Shown one piece after another: positions 45,193 to 54,448 of a DNA stretch of 63,564 nt (position 1 is the first letter of the stretch; each line of letters opens with the position of its first letter). Source of the DNA: Paracoccaceae bacterium. GTDB taxonomy: Bacteria > Pseudomonadota > Alphaproteobacteria > Rhodobacterales > Rhodobacteraceae. The position numbers were made by a program, and so were the translations under genes. The stretch covers positions 1 through 63,564 of the forward strand of contig JAQWQJ010000118.1 in NCBI GenBank assembly GCA_029244725.1, read 5' to 3'. The notes below the pieces were generated by a model. It saw nothing but the letters and a program-made list of their open reading frames with translations. It did no database searches and was not told the origin of the DNA.

Positions 45193-45621
45193 TTAACTTG
45201 GGCTAACGGGCCATTTCTTGTCGAGATCATCAAGGCCTGCGCGGATCAATTCCTTCAAAACCTCGGTGTCGATGTCGGCAAGCTTGTTAATGTAGAGACA
45301 GGATTTACCCATCTTGTGTTTGCCCAACCGCCCTAGGATTTCCGAGAAGTTTGCGTAGCCGGGCATAATGTAAACAGACAGGTTCTGCTTTCGCGGAGAA
45401 AATCCGGTTGCAAGAAAATCGCCCTCTCGTCCACTTTCGTAAACGTAGTGGTAGTTGCCATAACCAACGATTGCAGGCCCCCACATCTTTGGGGCGAAAC
45501 CTGTTACTTCTTGAAAGATCGCATTCAGTTCCAGTGCATCAGAACGTCGGGTTGGATGATCCACAGCATAAAGAAAATCCTGCACGGGCTCGGCGGTTAC
45601 CTTTGTTTTATTCTCGCTCAC
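45193..45621 (-). CDS. DUF1801-like protein
   Basis: GTG 45621 follows GGGAGATT and is preferred; the ORF opens at 45666. The 142-aa protein has the pattern DFLYAVDHPTRRSDALELNAIF, MWGPAIVGYGNYHYVYESGREGDFLATGFSPRKQ and LGKHKMGKSCLYINKLADID. This is the YdhG/DUF1801 fold, related to frataxin-like folds. No enzymatic role is known. It is between an RNA methyltransferase and nadE, all on the minus strand. Confidence 0.82.
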   Translation of the reverse strand: MSENKTKVTAEPVQDFLYAVDHPTRRSDALELNAIFQEVTGFAPKMWGPAIVGYGNYHYVYESGREGDFLATGFSPRKQNLSVYIMPGYANFSEILGRLGKHKMGKSCLYINKLADIDTEVLKELIRAGLDDLDKKWPVSPS

Positions 45622-45715
45622 GACAATCTCCCTATCTGGCGAACAACGTAGCAGACACCGCGCCAATTTCTAGAAGATTGCCACTTACGCCGTCGCACGA
45701 TGACAATATCTGTGG

Positions 45716-47374
45716 CTAGCCCGACGTGTCACGCCATCTGTTGGCAATCGGGTATCGCCTGTCCAGCCAGAACGCCCTAGGTGACAATCGCGTGCCAGGG
45801 GCCGATTGAAAACGCTTATATTCGCTGATGTAAAGAAGATGCTCGACCCGTTTCACGTCTTCGAGGGCGAAGCCTTGACCGACTAGATCGGCGACGCTTT
45901 CGTCGTCTACAAGTCCCGTTAAGATCCCATCGAGCACGTCGTAGGGCGGCAAGCTATCTTCGTCTTTTTGATCAGGGCGCAGTTCAGCACTCGGTGGCTT
46001 TGAGATCACGCGATCTGGAATCACTTCACCGGCTGGTCCGGACATCCAATCGCGATGATTTTCATTGCGCCAGCGGCACATCGCGAAGACGCGCGTTTTA
46101 TAGAGATCCTTGATCGGATTGTAGCCGCCCGCCATGTCTCCGTAGATCGTGGCATATCCCACTGCGACCTCTGACTTGTTGCCAGTTGTCAAAAGCATCT
46201 CGCCAAATTTGTTGGACATAGCCATCAACAACAGCCCGCGCAGACGCGACTGTAGGTTTTCTTCCGTGATATCGTGGGCGAGACCGTCGAAAAGCGGGGC
46301 AAGAGTGTTGGTGATCGCCTGCCGCCCTTCAGCGATGGGTACGAAATCGTAGCGGCATCCAAGGTTTTCGGCGACTTCTTTGGCGTCCTCAAGCGAGTCG
46401 CTAGAAGTATATTCGGACGGCAGCATCACACACCGAACTTTGTCGGCGCCCAATGCATCCGTCGCAATGGCCGCAACAATGGCTGAATCGATACCACCAG
46501 ACAGCCCGAGCAGCACTTTCTTAAAACCGGTTTTACGCAGGTAATCACGCAGTGATTGGACCATCGCCCGATAGTCGCTTTCGAAATCGTCAGGATAGAT
46601 GGCCTTTTGACCGTGCTCTGCCTGCCAACCTTGGTCTGTTCGGTTAAACGTGACATGGCTGATAGCTTCATCGAACGCCGGCATCTGCTGTGCAAGCTCT
46701 CCGCCTTTGTTCAGCACAAAACTGCCACCGTCAAAAACCTGATCGTCCTGACCGCCAACCATGTTCAGGTAAACCAAGGGCAACCCAGATTCTACAACGC
46801 GTGATACCATTAGGTTTAGACGAATATCTTGCTTGTTGCGGAAGTAGGGCGAGCCGTTAGGGATTAGAATGATCTCAGCACCGGTCTCTGCAAGCGTCTC
46901 AACAACATCTGTCTGCCAAGCGTCCTCGCATATTGGGCTACCTATGCGCACGCCGTTAACAGTGTAAGGGCCGGTCACGTCTGCTGGTGTGAATAGGCGT
47001 TTTTCATCAAATACTGCATCATTGGGCAAGTGATGCTTTTTTACGACCGAGGCCACCTTGCCGGCCTTTAGAATATAGTAAGCGTTGTAAAGATCATCGC
47101 CCTCTAACAGGGGTCCGCCTAAAGCCAACGCGGGCCCATCGGCGCAATCTTGCGCTAGATCGGCAATCGCTTGCTGACAGTCGGCGATAAACGCGGGCTT
47201 TAAGATCAGATCCTGTGGATTGTAGCCAGCAATGAACATCTCAGGCAACGCCACAAGGTCCGAACCAGCGTCAGCGCCTTGCTGCCAAGCGATTTTGGCG
47301 GCCTTAGCGTTACCTGCCACATCCCCTACCGAGGGGTTCAATTGCGCCAATGTCAGCCGGAACGTATCAGCCAT
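45716..47374 (-). CDS. nadE: glutamine-dependent NAD+ synthetase
   Basis: ATG 47374 (MADTFRLTLAQLNPSVG) is the family start; the ORF opens at 47464. The 552-aa protein has an N-terminal nitrilase-type amidase with Glu in LPEMFIAGYNP, Lys in VVKKHHLPNDAVFDE and Cys in GSPICEDAW. The C-terminal ATP-pyrophosphatase domain has SGGIDSAIVAA near residue 295. It amidates deamido-NAD with ammonia from glutamine. It is complete. Confidence 0.96.
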   Translation of the reverse strand: MADTFRLTLAQLNPSVGDVAGNAKAAKIAWQQGADAGSDLVALPEMFIAGYNPQDLILKPAFIADCQQAIADLAQDCADGPALALGGPLLEGDDLYNAYYILKAGKVASVVKKHHLPNDAVFDEKRLFTPADVTGPYTVNGVRIGSPICEDAWQTDVVETLAETGAEIILIPNGSPYFRNKQDIRLNLMVSRVVESGLPLVYLNMVGGQDDQVFDGGSFVLNKGGELAQQMPAFDEAISHVTFNRTDQGWQAEHGQKAIYPDDFESDYRAMVQSLRDYLRKTGFKKVLLGLSGGIDSAIVAAIATDALGADKVRCVMLPSEYTSSDSLEDAKEVAENLGCRYDFVPIAEGRQAITNTLAPLFDGLAHDITEENLQSRLRGLLLMAMSNKFGEMLLTTGNKSEVAVGYATIYGDMAGGYNPIKDLYKTRVFAMCRWRNENHRDWMSGPAGEVIPDRVISKPPSAELRPDQKDEDSLPPYDVLDGILTGLVDDESVADLVGQGFALEDVKRVEHLLYISEYKRFQSAPGTRLSPRAFWLDRRYPIANRWRDTSG

Positions 47375-47530
47375 TAATCCGTCTTTCGTCGTTAGATGTG
47401 TGATCTTTATCAGACTGATCTGCGAGGGAAAGCTCTGAGGGCTGGGAATCTGTTGCCGGAACACAAACGGTCCATTAGGTTTCGGCTAAGTTTATAAACA
47501 CACATGTCGAATAACGGCAGGGGGAACATC

Positions 47531-48931
47531 ATGAACGCGATACGCCGCGCATTACTGCTGAGCGCGTCCATTCTAGCCTTGGGGATTAGCCCAGTCATGG
47601 CGCAGGATGGCGATCAGGTTTTGACCAAGCAATACGACGATGGCGGTGTTTATAATGGCACATTCCTAAACGGTCTTCAGCACGGGTCAGGGACGTACCT
47701 GCTGCCCAATGGGTATGAATACAGCGGCGAATGGTTCGAAGGCGAGATTAAGGGCATCGGCGTTGCGCGTTTTCCTAATGGGTCGGTTTACGAAGGTGAG
47801 TTCTCAAAGGGCAAACCTCATGGTGTAGGCAGCATCACTTTTGCGGACGGCGGAACGTTTGAGGGCGACTGGGCCGATGGAAAGATCACCGGTCAGGGCA
47901 TCGCGAGCTATTCAAACGGCGTGCGCTACGAAGGCAACTTTCGAGATGCAAAACACCACGGCCATGGCAAAATGACCAGCCCGTCGGGATACATCTATGA
48001 CGGTGCATGGGTTAACGGTGTGAAAGAGGGCCGCGGAACGATCTCATATCCTGATGGGGCCGTTTACACTGGTGGCATCGTTGAGGGTAAACGCCACGGC
48101 GAAGGCGCCCTGACAATGCCGGACGGCTTAATATACGAAGGCACATGGCAATCCGGCCAGATCAACGGCGCTGGCAGGCTGACCCAACCCAATGGCGATG
48201 TCTACGAAGGCGAACTCAGCGATGGACGTCGAAACGGTGTAGGTAAAGTCATCTACGCCAACGGCGACATATACGACGGGGTGTTCAAGAACGACGACCG
48301 CCACGGTCAAGGCACTTACACTGGCACCGATGGATACATCTACGCAGGCAGCTGGGTTGCTGGCAAAATCGACGGCAACGGCCGCGTGAACTATCCAGAC
48401 GGTTCAGTTTATGAGGGCATGTTCCGCGATGATCAACCCGACGGCAAAGGCAAAATCACTTATCCTGACGGCAACACCTATGACGGCGACTGGGTCGGCG
48501 GAGAAATCGAAGGCCAAGGCATCGCTGCCTACTCAAACGGTATCACATACAAAGGCGGCTTTGTGAGCGCCCGAAACCACGGGTACGGCGTCATGGTCTA
48601 CTCGGACGGCTATCGCTACGAAGGCAACTGGGTCGAAGGTCAACGCAGCGGCCAAGGCGTTGCAACTTATGCCGATGGCACGATCTACGAGGGCGACTTC
48701 GCACTTGGCCAACGCCACGGCACCGGCATGATCACTATGCCAGACGGATTTGTCTACGAAGGCGCATGGATCGATGGCGAAATCAGCGGGCAAGGCAAGG
48801 CAACTTATGCAAATGGCGACATCTATGAGGGCACATTCGCAAACGGCAAACGCCAAGGACAGGGCCAAATCACTTATGCGTCAGGCCAAGAAGCGTCGGG
48901 CGAATGGGTAGATGGAGAACTGACTGAATAA
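47531..48931 (+). CDS. secreted MORN-repeat protein (about 19 repeats)
   Basis: ATG 47531 follows AGGGGGAA; the ORF opens at 47504. The 466-aa protein has a signal peptide cleaved near VMAQD (residue 20). The rest is 18 clear MORN units of 23 residues (pattern Y-x-G-x-F/W ... G-x-G) plus one weaker unit at the end. Successive units alternate between W-type (YxGxW ... G-I-x-G-x-G) and F-type (YxGxF ... RHG-x-G), giving a 46-residue period. MORN proteins bind lipids or act as scaffolds. No partner gene is evident. Confidence 0.9.
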   Translation: MNAIRRALLLSASILALGISPVMAQDGDQVLTKQYDDGGVYNGTFLNGLQHGSGTYLLPNGYEYSGEWFEGEIKGIGVARFPNGSVYEGEFSKGKPHGVGSITFADGGTFEGDWADGKITGQGIASYSNGVRYEGNFRDAKHHGHGKMTSPSGYIYDGAWVNGVKEGRGTISYPDGAVYTGGIVEGKRHGEGALTMPDGLIYEGTWQSGQINGAGRLTQPNGDVYEGELSDGRRNGVGKVIYANGDIYDGVFKNDDRHGQGTYTGTDGYIYAGSWVAGKIDGNGRVNYPDGSVYEGMFRDDQPDGKGKITYPDGNTYDGDWVGGEIEGQGIAAYSNGITYKGGFVSARNHGYGVMVYSDGYRYEGNWVEGQRSGQGVATYADGTIYEGDFALGQRHGTGMITMPDGFVYEGAWIDGEISGQGKATYANGDIYEGTFANGKRQGQGQITYASGQEASGEWVDGELTE

Positions 48932-48956
48932 CGAAACCAACGAAGATGTTTGCATC

Positions 48957-49115
48957 GTGGTCAGTGAAAATGAACTGACGATCGCTTATCTCGATGACAG
49001 TTCTATATTGATCGGCTGTCCCATCCATGAGGCTGGCGCCATTCGGGACCGTGTAAAAGAAGGTGGCGTTCGCGCAGGTGACGTTAGTGGATGGGTCCTT
49101 ATTTCGATGCCTTAG
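48957..49115 (+). CDS. possible small protein (52 aa) downstream of MORN gene
   Basis: GTG 48957 opens a 52-codon frame ending in TAG at 49115. It contains ELTIAYLDDSSILIGC and a more charged half, EAGAIRDRVKEGGVRAGD, and looks more protein-like than random. It is preceded only by CGAAG, a poor ribosome site. The same frame is open back to a CTG at 48924. It may be a real short gene, a pseudogene remnant or chance; no family is recognised. Confidence 0.35.
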   Translation: MVSENELTIAYLDDSSILIGCPIHEAGAIRDRVKEGGVRAGDVSGWVLISMP

Positions 49116-49296
49116 GCCACCAATAGACACACTCGCGGTCCGCGAAATGAGCGGCTTGAAACGCCCGCTTCAACTCAGCGTGTCAAAGTGATGCGCTGAG
49201 CCAAACGAAACCCAAATGTCGGCTTTCCCACCCAAAAATCCAATTTTCACACAAACCCCCTTCCCCTCTTGCGTCAAACCCGTATAGTCGCGCGCC

Positions 49297-49377
49297 ATGA
49301 GCACAAAGATTCATACCCTTCGTTCTGCACCGCGTAATGCGGCGCTTCTGCGTGCCCTACTCCTAAGCCGCCTCTGA
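49297..49377 (+). CDS. leuL: leucine leader peptide of leuA (26 aa)
   Basis: The 26-codon ORF ends LLRALLLSRL-stop, with six leucine codons in its last ten (CTT CTG ... CTA CTC CTA ... CTC), 80 bp upstream of leuA. A TATAGT box lies eight bases before the ATG and no Shine-Dalgarno is present. The mRNA may therefore start at the ATG (leaderless), as known for alphaproteobacterial trpL. Ribosome stalling on leucine codons would control leuA. Confidence 0.85.
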   Translation: MSTKIHTLRSAPRNAALLRALLLSRL

Positions 49378-49424
49378 GCGTGCCGTTCCCGGCGCGACCG
49401 CTCAGAGGGTATCAGCTTCGCGCC
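49371..49424 (+). promoter_or_regulatory. leuA attenuator: two mutually exclusive hairpins
   Basis: Hairpin 1 pairs CCTCTGAGCG (49371-49380, containing the leader stop) with CGCTCAGAGG (49399-49408). Hairpin 2 pairs GGCGCGA (49391-49397) with TCGCGCC (49418-49424). The arms interleave, so only one can form. A ribosome stalled at the leucine codons covers the first arm and favours hairpin 2. No T run follows, so the exit route may be Rho-dependent or translational. Confidence 0.7.
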
Positions 49425-49457
49425 AAGGCTTAGACAAATCATCAAGAGAACAAGATT

Positions 49458-51032
49458 ATGAATGTATCATCCGATAAGAATCGCGTGTTGATTTTTGACA
49501 CGACCCTGCGCGACGGCGAGCAGAGCCCAGGCGCGACTATGACCCATGACGAGAAGCTGGAAATTGCCGGACTGCTCGATGAAATGGGTGTGGACATCAT
49601 CGAAGCGGGCTTTCCCATCGCTTCGGAGGGCGACTTCCGTGCGGTAAGCGAAATCGCCAAGAACGCAAAGAACTCGACCATCTGCGGATTGGCGCGCGCC
49701 AGTTTCAAAGACATCGATCGCTGCCACGAGGCTGTGAAACACGCAATATCGCCCCGCATTCACACGTTTATCGGCACGTCTCCGCTGCACCGTGCGATCC
49801 CCAATCTGACCATGGACGAAATGGCGGATCGAATTCATGAAACCGTGACTCACGCCCGCAATCTTTGCGACAATGTGCAATGGTCGCCGATGGATGCGAC
49901 GCGGACGGAATGGGATTACCTGTGTCGTGTGATCGAGATCGCGATCAAAGCCGGCGCATCTACAATCAACATTCCCGATACCGTTGGCTACACAGCCCCG
50001 CGTGAAAGCGCTGATCTAATCCGGCGTATCATCGAAACCGTTCCCGGCGCGGATGACGTAATCTTTGCCACGCATTGCCACAACGACCTTGGCATGGCGA
50101 CCGCAAACTCGTTGGCGGCGGTTGAGGGTGGCGCACGTCAGATCGAATGCACCATCAACGGTCTAGGCGAACGTGCTGGCAATACCGCGCTCGAAGAAGT
50201 CGTTATGGCGATGAAAACCCGCAACGACATCATGCCGTTCAGCACCAAAATCGACACGACGAAGATCATGCACATCTCGCGCCGCGTCGCGACCGTGTCT
50301 GGTTTTAACGTGCAGTTCAACAAAGCCATCGTCGGCAAGAACGCTTTCGCGCATGAAAGTGGCATCCACCAAGACGGCATGCTGAAGAACCGCGAAAACT
50401 TTGAGATCATGTTGCCCGAAGATGTCGGCCTGTCCGGTACGTCTCTGCCCTTGGGCAAACATTCCGGACGCGCAGCATTGCGCGATAAGCTTGAGCATCT
50501 GGGTTATGAGGTCGGCGACAACCAGTTGAAGGACGTCTTCGTGCGCTTCAAGGAACTGGCCGACCGCAAGAAAGAGGTCATGGACGACGATCTGATCGTC
50601 CTGATGCGCTCAAACGAAGATGCCGAGAACGACTTTCTTAAGCTGGAAACCTTGCGCATTGTTTGCGGTACGGGCGGCCCTGCGGATGCGACTTTGGTGA
50701 TGAATGTCGGCGGCGAAAGCAAAACGGCGATTTGTCAGGGCGACGGTCCAGTGGACGCGGCGTTTAAGGCGATCCGCCAACTGCACCCAAACACTGCGCA
50801 TCTATCGGTCTATCAAGTGCAAGCCGTGACCGAGGGCACCGATGCGCAGGCAACGGTTTCAGTACGCTTGGAGGAGGACGGCAACATGGCGACCGGCCAG
50901 TCAGCGGACACTGACACCGTGGTCGCCTCGGCGCGGGCGTATATCCACGCGCTCAACCGGCTGATCGTTCGTCGCGAGAAGTCTGGCGTCGGTGGGGACG
51001 TTAGAGAAGTCTCTTATACTGATCCATCTTGA
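49458..51032 (+). CDS. leuA: 2-isopropylmalate synthase
   Basis: The 524-aa protein begins FDTTLRDGEQSPGATM, with the catalytic barrel signatures FIGTSPLHR, HCHNDLGMATANSLAAVEGG and the linker. A C-terminal regulatory domain from about residue 390 binds leucine for feedback inhibition. It condenses acetyl-CoA with 2-oxoisovalerate, the first step of leucine synthesis. The leader peptide and hairpins upstream give attenuation control, and a terminator follows. Confidence 0.97.
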   Translation: MNVSSDKNRVLIFDTTLRDGEQSPGATMTHDEKLEIAGLLDEMGVDIIEAGFPIASEGDFRAVSEIAKNAKNSTICGLARASFKDIDRCHEAVKHAISPRIHTFIGTSPLHRAIPNLTMDEMADRIHETVTHARNLCDNVQWSPMDATRTEWDYLCRVIEIAIKAGASTINIPDTVGYTAPRESADLIRRIIETVPGADDVIFATHCHNDLGMATANSLAAVEGGARQIECTINGLGERAGNTALEEVVMAMKTRNDIMPFSTKIDTTKIMHISRRVATVSGFNVQFNKAIVGKNAFAHESGIHQDGMLKNRENFEIMLPEDVGLSGTSLPLGKHSGRAALRDKLEHLGYEVGDNQLKDVFVRFKELADRKKEVMDDDLIVLMRSNEDAENDFLKLETLRIVCGTGGPADATLVMNVGGESKTAICQGDGPVDAAFKAIRQLHPNTAHLSVYQVQAVTEGTDAQATVSVRLEEDGNMATGQSADTDTVVASARAYIHALNRLIVRREKSGVGGDVREVSYTDPS

Positions 51033-51048
51033 GGGGTGAACAAATCAG

Positions 51049-51075
51049 AGGGCTCCGATTGCGGGGCCCTTTTTT
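51049..51075 (+). terminator. Rho-independent terminator after leuA
   Basis: Stem AGGGCTCC (51049-51056), loop GATTGC, stem GGGGCCCT (51063-51070, with one T-G pair), then TTTTT. Confidence 0.9.
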
Positions 51076-51196
51076 GAGTAAGTGACGCTTTTAATTGGCA
51101 GCTATGAGCCCGAAGCGGACTAGAAGCAAAGCCTATGACGTGGACTTGCTCCCTGATAGACTTGACCGAAATGACAATGTGAAGAGAGGATACGAC

Positions 51197-51742
51197 ATGA
51201 AAACTCAAGTTAGCGGCCCAATAATAGTATTGGCCATCATGTTGCTTCCATTCTACGCGGCTCCGACTTTGGCGCAAAATGATACTGCCGAGCGCGCCGA
51301 AATGATAAAGATTCAAAATTCGCTCAGGCTGTTTCGGGACTTTGAACACGACAGTCGACACCTCTACTTTTTGATGACGACTGCGATAATTTCATTTGAG
51401 GGCGGTTGGATGGCCCGAGATTCTGCTTCGGGGCTTTCTTATGCTGAAAATCTCAGGGAAGTCGCCAAGAACCAGTATTTGCCACAAACCAATAGGCTCT
51501 TGATGAGAATTGAAACCAACAAGAATCTGGATGAGATAGGAAGGGCAAGGATGACGGAATCGGCGGAGCAGATGCTAAGCCTGATTTCACTTTCCAAAAC
51601 AATCGCTGACGCATTAGATGATGGTAGAGGGAGCGAGGTAAACAGGTTGTTTCAAGAGGCCGCGTTTCCTGTTTTCAAATCCATCTGGGCTGCGAACTAC
51701 ACATTGATCAGTAATGCAGAAAGGCGTTTTCCAAGCCGCTAA
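51197..51742 (+). CDS. secreted protein of unknown function
   Basis: ATG 51197 follows AGAGGA; the ORF opens at 51095 but the upstream part reads poorly. The 181-aa product has a signal peptide ending APTLAQ (residue 27). The mature part is largely helical and charged (residues 30-100 AERAEMIKIQ..., LFRDFEHDSRHLYFLM), with no cysteines or known motif. It is flanked by the leuA terminator and the mreB promoter region, so it is a single transcript. I do not recognise a family. Confidence 0.7.
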   Translation: MKTQVSGPIIVLAIMLLPFYAAPTLAQNDTAERAEMIKIQNSLRLFRDFEHDSRHLYFLMTTAIISFEGGWMARDSASGLSYAENLREVAKNQYLPQTNRLLMRIETNKNLDEIGRARMTESAEQMLSLISLSKTIADALDDGRGSEVNRLFQEAAFPVFKSIWAANYTLISNAERRFPSR

Positions 51743-51875
51743 AGTTAACAATGCTGTTTATTAAATCTAACTTTTGCGGGCAATTGCCTTTGACCGCTTT
51801 GTCCGCATGCCTGACCCTAAGGCCAACCTCCTGCCCAAACAGGCAAGAACATGCTGAGGGGTTCTATTGAGGTCT

Positions 51876-51903
51876 TTCACAATTGAGGGACCACCCCTAT
51901 AAG
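51876..51903 (+). promoter_or_regulatory. candidate promoter of the mre-mrd operon
   Basis: TTCACA (51876-51881) and TATAAG (51898-51903), 16 bp apart, about 57 bp upstream of the mreB ATG. An ATTGAGG direct repeat (51866, 51882) overlaps the -35 side. Only moderate matches. Confidence 0.35.
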
Positions 51904-51908
51904 AATGA

Positions 51909-53006
<1,098 letters not shown>

Positions 53007-53034
53007 TCCACTCGCCTTCTGAACGGAGGTTTTC

Positions 53035-53916
53035 TTGGCACAGGATCGTACCAATAGCGAAGAATATTTCCTACCGATCCGGCGTCTGCTGATCGGTATT
53101 TTGGTGTTTTGCCTAATCCTTTTGACAATTGTCTGGCGAATTGACTCTCCAAGGGTCGAACGATTTCGCATGGCGGTGATCGATCGGGTGGTCCCTAACA
53201 TGGAGTGGGCGATGGCCCCCGTCACGGCAACGATGAACATCATACGTGACGCTCAAAGCTATTCGCGAATTTATGAGCAAAACCAAGAATTGCGTCGTGA
53301 GTTGCAGCAAATGAAAGCGTGGAAAGAGGCCGCACTTCAGCTAGAGCTCAAAAACGCACGGCTATTGGACCTTAACAATGTTCGACTTGATGCAGATTTG
53401 ACCTATGTGACAGGTGTTGTTTTAACCGACAGTGGTTCATCGTTTCGCAAGTCCGTTCTGTTGAACATCGGAGAGCGTGATGGTTTGCGCGATGGCATGG
53501 CCGCGATGGACGGCATCGGCCTTGTGGGACGAATTGCAGGTCTCGGGCAAGAAACGTCGCGTGTTTTGCTGTTGACTGATGCAAACAGTCGGTTGCCGAT
53601 CACCATACAACCTTCGGGCCAGACGGCAATTTTGTTTGGCGATAACTCCCCCACGCCCCTCATTGATTTCCTTGAGAAACCAGAACTTGTTCGCCCAGGC
53701 GACCGTGTTGTCACATCTGGTGACGGAGGCGTCTTTCCAGCGGATTTATTGGTCGGACAGCTGATTGAGAGCCGCGACGGGAGATATCACGTTCGCCTTG
53801 CTGCCGACTTTGAACGCCTTGCATTTTTGCGAGTACTGCGTGGAGTTCCGAAAGAAGAAATCAACGATCAGGGCGAGATCATCATTTTTGATGAAACTGT
53901 GGGGCCAGATGGCTGA
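53035..53916 (+). CDS. mreC: rod-shape determining protein MreC
   Basis: TTG 53035 is the start, six bases after GGAGG. The 293-aa protein has one membrane segment (RLLIGILVFCLILLTIVW, near residue 15), a coiled coil at about 75-115 (QNQELRRELQQMKAWKEAALQL), and two beta-rich domains with the conserved GLVGRIAGLG and GLRDGMAAMDG. It links MreB to PBP2 in the periplasm. Confidence 0.95.
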   Translation: MAQDRTNSEEYFLPIRRLLIGILVFCLILLTIVWRIDSPRVERFRMAVIDRVVPNMEWAMAPVTATMNIIRDAQSYSRIYEQNQELRRELQQMKAWKEAALQLELKNARLLDLNNVRLDADLTYVTGVVLTDSGSSFRKSVLLNIGERDGLRDGMAAMDGIGLVGRIAGLGQETSRVLLLTDANSRLPITIQPSGQTAILFGDNSPTPLIDFLEKPELVRPGDRVVTSGDGGVFPADLLVGQLIESRDGRYHVRLAADFERLAFLRVLRGVPKEEINDQGEIIIFDETVGPDG

Positions 53917-54448
53917 GCGGAGCGCGACACATATCTGGACCATGCGCGCGCTCTATTCGACGACATGCTTTGCCGTTATTTTGTTCCACTTGCTACCACT
54001 TGGACAAATAGGCTGGATCACTTTTTCGCCTGATATCATTCTGTGCATAACCCTTGCGTGGGTCGTTCGCAGACCGGAATATGCACCAATCTTGTTAATC
54101 ACCGCGGTCGCTCTGTTGGCGGATTTGTTGCTTATGCGGGTTCCTGGTCTGTGGGCAGCATTGGTTGTTCTGCTGGCGGATCGCATAGGCAGGCAGCGCC
54201 ATAGAATGCGTTCAACCGGCTTCGGAGTTGAATGGCTACGCGTTTCGGTTGGTATTGGAATGCTGTTTATCCTTGAGCGTTTTGCGTTGAATTTACTATT
54301 TGTGGACCGGCCACCGTTACCAGCGAGCATTCTGCAGCTTTTGGCTACGTTGATCTTTTATCCTGTCGTCGTGGGCGTTTCTGCAGGTGTCTTTAGGGTT
54401 CGCAAGCCCGCGTTGATAGAAACTGCTGCCAGCGGGCGCCGCGCATGA
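53909..54448 (+). CDS. mreD: rod-shape determining protein MreD
   Basis: ATG 53909 overlaps the mreC end by eight bases and is preferred; the ORF opens at 53765 inside mreC. The 179-aa membrane protein has about five hydrophobic segments (ALYSTTCFAVILFHLLPLGQ onward). Its position between mreC and mrdA identifies it, because MreD sequence is weakly conserved. The stop overlaps the PBP2 start as ATGA. Confidence 0.88.
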   Translation: MAERSATHIWTMRALYSTTCFAVILFHLLPLGQIGWITFSPDIILCITLAWVVRRPEYAPILLITAVALLADLLLMRVPGLWAALVVLLADRIGRQRHRMRSTGFGVEWLRVSVGIGMLFILERFALNLLFVDRPPLPASILQLLATLIFYPVVVGVSAGVFRVRKPALIETAASGRRA

